The notes beneath the pieces were generated by a model. The model made no database searches and had not been told where the DNA came from. It saw only the letters and a list, made by a program, of their open reading frames with translations. The translations under genes and the position numbers were made by a program. A DNA stretch of 64,000 bases from Nocardia tengchongensis (GTDB lineage: Bacteria > Actinomycetota > Actinomycetes > Mycobacteriales > Mycobacteriaceae): the NCBI RefSeq assembly GCF_018362975.1, contig NZ_CP074371.1, positions 3,410,001-3,474,000 of the forward strand, read 5' to 3'. Below, in pieces: positions 58,601 to 64,000 of the stretch. The stretch's first letter is position 1. Each line of letters opens with the position of its first letter.

Positions 58601-58755
58601 CAATACGCACCTCCCGCTCGGGTGTGCGCTCCAGGTGCTCCTCGAAGGTGGGCGCGGGGTTTGGTGGCCGCGATCTCCACGAGCCTGCCGGGCGCGTCAT
58701 GGCAGGGTCGCGGAGGTCGTGGGATTCGTTTCGGCGTGTGCGGATGGGTTGACGA

Positions 58756-59520
58756 CTACTTCGCCGGTGCCGCCGGCTGGGCCGGGTCCTTGCAGTACGG
58801 GAGTTCGGGTGGGCAGGGGGTGAGGATGGTGGAGAAGTATTGGATGGCGGAGAAGAGGGTGACGGGGCCGCCGGCGAGGACGATGCCGGCCATGGAGCCG
58901 ACTGCGCCCAGGGTTGCCATGCCGAGCACACAGCCGGCGATGGTGGCGCCGACGAATGGCACCAGGAGGGCGATCACCGGGCTGGAGATGACGGCGCCGG
59001 CGGCGCCGCCGACCAGGCAGCCGACACCGGCGCCGAGGACGGCGCCGAGCACCGCGCTGACGGCGGCACCGATCGCGACGCGTTGCGCGAATGCGCCCAG
59101 GGCCATGGAATCACGGGGTGTAAAGGATTCGGCCACTTGGGTTGCCGCCTGGTCGACGGTGACGATGTCGCGAGCGTTCACCCGAGTGATCTGCTGTGGG
59201 TTGGCCTTCGACGGTGTGAGGGTCGCGGTCGAGCCGTCGACTCGGGCGGTGACCGGGTAGGCGGTGTCGTCGACGCGGTAGGTCAACGGGAGCGCGGCGA
59301 CGGGTCGGTCGTGGCGGTCGAAGAGCACCAATTGTTCGTCGGAACGGCGCAGTGTGCCGTCGCTGACGGTGATCACGGCGGAATCGCCCTGCCGGGTGAC
59401 TTCGTATGCCACCGGCGCGGATTCGTCGCCTGCGGTCGGTTCCGCGTAGGCCGTTGCGGTGGGAATGGCCACCGCGGTCGAAACGAGCGCCGCGACCATC
59501 GCGGATTTCCTCATGTTCAT
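58756..59520 (-). CDS. Secreted protein with C-terminal glycine-zipper membrane segments
   Basis: 254 residues. The signal peptide is MNMRKSAMVAALVSTAVAIPTATAYA (cleaved near AYA-EP). A beta-rich ~100-residue domain follows (ITVSDGTLRRSDEQLVLFDRHDRPVAALPLTY...), of a type common in secreted Nocardia proteins. Then come Gly/Ala-rich hydrophobic segments (AVSAVLGAVLGAGVGCLVGGAAGAVI and on) like glycine zippers, and a Pro/Cys tail. GATGAGG lies before the ATG at 59520. Function unknown; perhaps membrane- or wall-associated. Confidence 0.75.
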   Translation of the reverse strand: MNMRKSAMVAALVSTAVAIPTATAYAEPTAGDESAPVAYEVTRQGDSAVITVSDGTLRRSDEQLVLFDRHDRPVAALPLTYRVDDTAYPVTARVDGSTATLTPSKANPQQITRVNARDIVTVDQAATQVAESFTPRDSMALGAFAQRVAIGAAVSAVLGAVLGAGVGCLVGGAAGAVISSPVIALLVPFVGATIAGCVLGMATLGAVGSMAGIVLAGGPVTLFSAIQYFSTILTPCPPELPYCKDPAQPAAPAK

Positions 59521-59627
59521 GGGTACCTCATCGTCTTTGATGGAGCCGGGCACGGTCCTGCGGTCCTTGCCCGAGATGCGCGGGGGCATCGAGCCCCCGC
59601 GTCCGGCGGTCAGGCGCCGGAAGCTGT

Positions 59628-61217
59628 TCAGTGGGCGAGAACCGTTGTCGCCGTGGCGGTGTGGGCCGCGACGAGTTCCCGCTTGAGGATCTTGCCGCTG
59701 GCGGTCATCGGCAGAGTGTCGGTGAACTCGACGATCCGGGGGTACTTGTAGGCGGCCAATTGCTCACGGGACCATTCGACGAGCTCGGTTTCGGTTGTCG
59801 TCGTGCCGGTTCGCCGCACGATGCAGGCTTTGATCTCCTCGCCATAGTGCTCGTCGGGAACGCCGACGACCGCGACCAGCGAGACCGCCGGATGGGCGAG
59901 CAGCACCTCTTCGATTTCGCGCGGGTAGACGTTGAACCCGCCTCGCACGATCATGTCCTTGGCCCGGTCGACGATGTAGTAGAAGCCGTCCGAGTCTCGC
60001 CGGGCCAGATCGCCGGTCCGGAACCAGCCGCCGCGCATGACTTCCGCGGTCGCCTCGGCCCGTTTGTGGTAGCCCTTCATCACATTGTGGCCGCGCAGCG
60101 CGATTTCCCCGATCCCGCCGGTTCCGGTGACCTCGTTCCAATCGGCGTCGATGAGGCGGGCTTCGATGCCCCACACGGGAACTCCGATCGATCCGGGGCG
60201 CGGATCGCGGTCCGGATCGGCGAACAGCGCCAGCGGGGAGGTCTCCGACAGCCCGTAGCCTTCGAGGATCCGCACACCGAAACGCTGGGTGAAACGCGAG
60301 AGCATGTCGACCGGAAGTGCAGCGCCACCGGAGACCGCCTTGCGCAGCGTGCGCGCGATACCGTCGGTGTCGATGCCCTCGTCGAGGGCGTTGAGCAGTC
60401 CCCAGTACATCGTCGGCACGCCGGCGAAGAAGGTGATCCGCTCCTTCTCCATCAGCTCTAGCGCCGTCGCCGCATCGAACCGCGGCATGAGCACGAGCGT
60501 CGCACCGACCGAGAGCGGTGCGTTCATGCTGAGGGTCTGGCCGAAGGAATGGAACAGCGGCAGCGCCACCAGATGTGTGTCGTGACGCGCGGAGGTGTTG
60601 TCGAACAACCGGTTCGCGGTCAGGGCGTTGAGCAGCATATTCGAATGAGTGAGCTCGGCTCCCTTGGGACGGCCGGTCGTTCCGCTGGTGTAGAGGATCA
60701 CCGCCGTGTCGTCGGAGTGCCTGGCCGCGGTGGCGAATCGCTCCGGGCGCTGTGTGAGCGCCTGGGTCAGGGTCTCGATCTCCGGGTCCGGCGATGATCC
60801 GGCCGGGTCGGCGGTGATCATGACCAGGTGGCGGCAGCGGGCCGCGCGCCGGAACCCTTCGCGCCCGTATTCACCCATCGGCAGCTCGCTCGTGCCTTCG
60901 AAGCAGAAGTACAGGTCGGCCTCTGAATCATCGAGGTGATAGGCGATTTCGCGGGGACGCAACAGGATATTGAGCGGTACGACAACCGCGCCGGCCTTCA
61001 GGATCCCGTAGTAGATGACCGGGAATTCCGGCAGATTGGGGCACGAGAGGGCGACCTTGTCCCCAGGCCCGATGCCACGGGCGGTGAGCAGATCCGCGAC
61101 CTGATTCGCGCGGGCGTCGAGTTCGGCGTAGGTGAGGCGTTCATCGCCGAGAACGATGGCGTGTTCATCGGGACGACGCCGGGCGGTGTCCTCGAGCAGA
61201 ACGGCGAGATTGAGCAT
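59628..61217 (-). CDS. Acyl-CoA synthetase (fatty/aromatic acid CoA ligase)
   Basis: 529 residues, ANL superfamily. The AMP-binding P-loop ILYTSGTTGRPKGAEL, the YGLSETSP motif, the WFRTGDLARRD hinge region and the final PMTASGKILKREL with the catalytic Lys are all present. It activates a carboxylic acid with ATP and CoA. It is last in a minus-strand group with CoA-transferase and MFS genes, which suggests uptake and activation of an organic or keto acid. The ATG at 61217 gives the standard start. Confidence 0.9.
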   Translation of the reverse strand: MLNLAVLLEDTARRRPDEHAIVLGDERLTYAELDARANQVADLLTARGIGPGDKVALSCPNLPEFPVIYYGILKAGAVVVPLNILLRPREIAYHLDDSEADLYFCFEGTSELPMGEYGREGFRRAARCRHLVMITADPAGSSPDPEIETLTQALTQRPERFATAARHSDDTAVILYTSGTTGRPKGAELTHSNMLLNALTANRLFDNTSARHDTHLVALPLFHSFGQTLSMNAPLSVGATLVLMPRFDAATALELMEKERITFFAGVPTMYWGLLNALDEGIDTDGIARTLRKAVSGGAALPVDMLSRFTQRFGVRILEGYGLSETSPLALFADPDRDPRPGSIGVPVWGIEARLIDADWNEVTGTGGIGEIALRGHNVMKGYHKRAEATAEVMRGGWFRTGDLARRDSDGFYYIVDRAKDMIVRGGFNVYPREIEEVLLAHPAVSLVAVVGVPDEHYGEEIKACIVRRTGTTTTETELVEWSREQLAAYKYPRIVEFTDTLPMTASGKILKRELVAAHTATATTVLAH

Positions 61218-61241
61218 GGATTTCCTTCGGGAGTCGGCCGG

Positions 61242-61898
61242 TCAGGAGGCGACGGCGAGTGGGGCCGCGGTGGCGGCCCGCACCTGCGCCGCGGTGACGC
61301 CCGGGGCGCACTCGCGCAGCAGCAGCCCGGCCGGGGTGACGTCGATGACGGCGAGGTTGGTGATGATGCGGTGCACGACGCGTTCGCCGGTCAGTGGAAG
61401 CGTGCAGCGGGGCACGATCTTCGATGCTCCGGTCTTGTCGGCGTGTTCCATGAGCACCAGGACGCGACGGGCGCCGTGCACCAGATCCATGGCCCCGCCC
61501 ATACCTTTGACCATGTGGCCGGGGACCATCCAGTTCGCCAGATCGCCGGCGGACGAGACCTGCATCCCGCCGAGGACGGCGGTGTCGATATGCCCGCCGC
61601 GGATCATGCCGAAGCTGGTGGCCGAGTCGAAGAACGACGCTCCTGCCAGCGTTGTGACGGTCTCCTTGCCCGCGTTGATCAGGTCGGCGTCGACCTCCGC
61701 TTCGGCGGGATAGGGTCCGGTGCCGAGGATTCCGTTTTCGGAGTGCAGGGTGACGCGGACATCAGCGGGCAGGTGGTTCGGGATCAGGGTCGGCAGTCCG
61801 ATGCCGAGATTGACGTACTCGCCCGGGCGGAGTTCGCGTGCGGCGCGGGCCGCCATGTCGGTACGGGACCAGCCGAGATTCGTGGTGGCTGTGATCAT
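61242..61898 (-). CDS. scoB: 3-oxoacid CoA-transferase subunit B
   Basis: 218 residues. The catalytic Glu lies in [11 protein letters not shown], and [18 protein letters not shown] and [14 protein letters not shown] are the family blocks. With subunit A it moves CoA from succinyl-CoA (or another donor) to a 3-oxoacid. The start overlaps the subunit A stop by 4 bases (ATGA), the usual coupling. The exact acceptor (acetoacetate or 3-oxoadipate) cannot be decided from the sequence. Confidence 0.9.
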   Translation of the reverse strand: MITATTNLGWSRTDMAARAARELRPGEYVNLGIGLPTLIPNHLPADVRVTLHSENGILGTGPYPAEAEVDADLINAGKETVTTLAGASFFDSATSFGMIRGGHIDTAVLGGMQVSSAGDLANWMVPGHMVKGMGGAMDLVHGARRVLVLMEHADKTGASKIVPRCTLPLTGERVVHRIITNLAVIDVTPAGLLLRECAPGVTAAQVRAATAAPLAVAS

Positions 61899-62665
61899 GT
61901 CGATGGCTCCTCGGCGACGGTTCGTTTCTCGATGTGTTTGCGCTGCGGTCCGGTGTGCACCACGCGGTCGACGAACACACCGGGCAGGTGGATGCGCGCC
62001 GGATCGAGATCGCCGGCGGGAACCAGATACTCGACCTGCGCGATGCAGACACGTCCGGCCATGGCGGCCAGCGGGTTGAAGTTGCGGGCCGACTTCTCGA
62101 ACACGAGATTTCCCTCGGTGTCGCCGATGCGGGCGTGCACCAGCGCGAAGTCGGCGGTGAGCGATTCTTCGAGCACATAGCGCCGCTCGCCCCAGGCGCC
62201 GCCGAAGGTGCGCACCTCTTTGGCGGGCGAGGCGACCGCGACCGATCCGTCCGCGGCATACCGCCAGGGCAGCCCGCCATCGGCGACGGGGCTGCCGACT
62301 CCCGCCGGTGTGAAGAACGCCGGAATGCCCGCGCCGCCGGCCCGCAGCTTTTCCGCGAGGGTGCCTTGGGGAGTCAGCTCGACCTCCAGTTCGCCGGCCA
62401 GATACTGGCGGGCGAACTCGCTGTTCTCGCCCACGTAGGAGGCGGTGATGCGGCGGATACGCTTGTCCGCCAGCAGAATTCCGAGGCCGTGCGCATCGGT
62501 TCCGCAGTTGTTGGAGATCACCTCGAGGTCGGTGATCGCGCGGGCGGCGAGTGCGTCGATGAGGGCGTCGGGGATGCCGCACAGCCCGAATCCGCCCACC
62601 GCCAGCGAGGAACCCGAGGTGATGTCGGCGACGGCGGCCGCGGCCGAGGCGGCGACTTTCGTCAT
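61895..62665 (-). CDS. scoA: 3-oxoacid CoA-transferase subunit A
   Basis: 256 residues. [17 protein letters not shown] is the conserved glycine-rich N-terminal motif, and [28 protein letters not shown] and [10 protein letters not shown] are family blocks. It forms the A2B2 enzyme with the overlapping scoB. Its ATG overlaps the stop of a 41-codon ORF upstream. A 4-base overlap on both sides indicates one tightly coupled message. Confidence 0.9.
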   Translation of the reverse strand: MTKVAASAAAAVADITSGSSLAVGGFGLCGIPDALIDALAARAITDLEVISNNCGTDAHGLGILLADKRIRRITASYVGENSEFARQYLAGELEVELTPQGTLAEKLRAGGAGIPAFFTPAGVGSPVADGGLPWRYAADGSVAVASPAKEVRTFGGAWGERRYVLEESLTADFALVHARIGDTEGNLVFEKSARNFNPLAAMAGRVCIAQVEYLVPAGDLDPARIHLPGVFVDRVVHTGPQRKHIEKRTVAEEPST

Positions 62666-62787
62666 CGGGCTGCCTCCGCGCCGACCGCGACGGGACCGTC
62701 GATCTCGGCGAGCAGCGCGTCGAGGGCGGCGACGTGGTCGCGCAGCCCGGGCGCGATCGCATGGGTGCGTGTGATGGTTTCAGTCAT
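62662..62787 (-). CDS. 41-residue ORF coupled to scoA
   Basis: [20 protein letters not shown]... ends with the stop overlapping the scoA ATG (TCAT on the plus strand). It is helical and acidic, with no known domain. It may be a real small protein, a leader that couples translation to scoA, or the remains of a larger gene. AAAGGA lies ~13 nt before the ATG, which is rather far. Confidence 0.5.
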   Translation of the reverse strand: MTETITRTHAIAPGLRDHVAALDALLAEIDGPVAVGAEAAR

Positions 62788-62948
62788 GAGGTGCGGCAAG
62801 TCCTTTCGAAGGTTGATGCGATGAGCCGGAGTCGAGCGCGGCCGGCCTCCGCGGCCCTGCGGGATAAGCAGGTGCGACGGCGCTCGGGGCCTGGGCTATC
62901 GAGAGCAAGAGGCGCCGTTGCGGCGACAGCGGTTTCGGGATCGCTGGG

Positions 62949-64000
62949 TCAGGCCGACGCGGTGCTCTGTGCGGCGAGCTTGCGTAGCCCGGCCGGGTAA
63001 ACGCGTTTGCCGACGAGCAGTGCGACGATGGCGACGATGTAGGACAGCGGCGCGAGCTGGAGGGACTCGAGCAGTCCCAGTCGATCGGCGAGGATGCCGA
63101 TGATGAAGGGGCCCAACGCCAATCCGAGAAGATTGTTGGCCATGGTGAGTGTGCCCAGTGCCGACGAGCGGACGGATTCGTGGGTGAGGCTCGCGACCAT
63201 GGCGGCGATCGGGCCCGAGCAGCCCGCCGAGAAGAAGGCGCCGATTCCGAGCAGAATCAGTTGGGGAACACCGGTGCCCAGGCGGAATCCGATGCCGAGT
63301 GCGATGAGGGATATGGCGCAGAACACGACGCCGGTCATCCACTTGTGTGCCGGGTCGGCGCGGCTCACCCGGTCGGTGATCATGCCGCACACCACCATTC
63401 CGGTGGCGACCAACAGGACGAACATCGCCGCGACCCCGGCCGCCTTGTCGAGTGTCATGCCGTAGCACCGATTGAAGAAGCTGGGCGTCCACGACAGCAG
63501 GACGGCCGTGGTGAACATCTGGAATCCGCCGGCGAGGTAGGCGCACCATACCGCCGTGTTCGTGAACAGAGTCGACACACTGACCCGGATCACCGGGGCG
63601 GACGGGGCGACGGGTTCGTCGTGGATGGCGTAGCGCGCGAGCCGGGATTCGGTGACCACGGCGCGGAACAGTGCGGCGAGGATGAGTCCGAGCACGGCCA
63701 TCGCGGTGAACGACCACCGCCAGCCGAGATTCGCGGCGATCACACCGCCGAGCGCTACGCCGACCACGGAACCGAAGGATCCGCCGGCCATGAAGGCGCC
63801 GCTCAACGACGAGTGCAGACGTGGGGAGAACACGCTCAGTACGACCGCTATGCCCACACTGCCGTATGCGGCCTCGCCGATTCCCACGAAGAACCGGGCG
63901 GCGAGCATCTGCTCGTAGTTGGACGCGATCGCGCAACCCAAGGTCGCGATGCTCCACGCCACGGCCATGATGACCAGGCTTCGGACTCGGCCCCACCGGT
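62949..64000 (-). CDS. MFS transporter, 5' end outside window
   Basis: About 350 residues are visible and the frame is open to the right edge. It holds GRVRSLVIM (loop 2-3 motif), VGIGEAAYGSVGIAVVLS with the typical TM4-5 sequence, and about ten membrane helices. The type resembles MFS importers for organic acids, and the gene opens a group with CoA-transferase and acyl-CoA ligase, so it may import their substrate. The N-terminal two helices are missing because of the window edge. Confidence 0.85.
   Translation of the reverse strand, partial: RWGRVRSLVIMAVAWSIATLGCAIASNYEQMLAARFFVGIGEAAYGSVGIAVVLSVFSPRLHSSLSGAFMAGGSFGSVVGVALGGVIAANLGWRWSFTAMAVLGLILAALFRAVVTESRLARYAIHDEPVAPSAPVIRVSVSTLFTNTAVWCAYLAGGFQMFTTAVLLSWTPSFFNRCYGMTLDKAAGVAAMFVLLVATGMVVCGMITDRVSRADPAHKWMTGVVFCAISLIALGIGFRLGTGVPQLILLGIGAFFSAGCSGPIAAMVASLTHESVRSSALGTLTMANNLLGLALGPFIIGILADRLGLLESLQLAPLSYIVAIVALLVGKRVYPAGLRKLAAQSTASA

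Overview
The window looks like the chromosome of a mycolic-acid actinobacterium, most likely Nocardia or a close relative. GC is high, GTG starts are common, and the block aceE - mabR - fabD - acpM - kasA - accD6 with ahpE, a DUF3052 gene and a lipoprotein gene alongside has the gene order I know from Mycobacterium tuberculosis Rv2238c-Rv2247. There is only one kas gene (no kasB), which argues against Mycobacterium proper.

Layout. 1-19.5 kb is ordinary chromosome: a Baeyer-Villiger-type monooxygenase, an MFS/ArsR pair, a TerD-HNH fusion, a one-chain aminodeoxychorismate synthase, two serine hydrolases, an amino-acid permease, lipoproteins, a broken Ser/Thr kinase and a BBE-type flavoprotein. 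19.5-30.1 kb is the FAS-II/mycolate block with its regulator MabR and the pyruvate dehydrogenase E1, then lipoprotein, DUF3052 and AhpE. A tRNA-Val(TAC) gene lies at 30149-30220.

From this tRNA to a second copy of its 3' half at 58135-58182 runs a ~28 kb actinomycete integrative and conjugative element (AICE). It carries a tyrosine integrase and a nuclease-like gene next to the tRNA, a TPR regulator and a 2H phosphoesterase. A tightly coupled rightward operon follows (xis - two small membrane proteins - replication-relaxation protein - FtsK/TraB-type DNA pump - DUF2637/Spd proteins - ssb - a run of small zinc-ribbon and paralogous proteins) and ends in a 16-bp hairpin. Then come an XRE/MmyB regulator and an export and toxin cargo: a secreted small protein, a Thr/Pro-rich membrane protein, a lytic transglycosylase, and a ~2170-residue Rhs/PA14 polymorphic toxin with a putative immunity gene. 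Near the right end are a 1.3 kb non-coding region with an inverted pair of structured repeats and a 32-bp perfect palindrome, and a SprT-like metalloprotease gene behind two operator-like palindromes. Beyond the right att site a decayed integrase of a second, older element remains. From 58.75 kb the chromosome resumes with a secreted protein and a minus-strand acid-catabolism cluster (acyl-CoA synthetase, two-subunit CoA-transferase, a 41-codon ORF, MFS transporter).

A caution for every reader: at least ten genes carry an apparent single-base insertion or deletion, most at short homopolymers, while the reading on both sides still matches the family. Gene lengths fit exactly one (in one case two) extra or missing base. 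This pattern is more like residual assembly error than mass gene decay, so the integrase, TraB-like pump, Rhs protein and permease may well be intact. The kinase is different: it also lacks its DFG segment and is a true relic.
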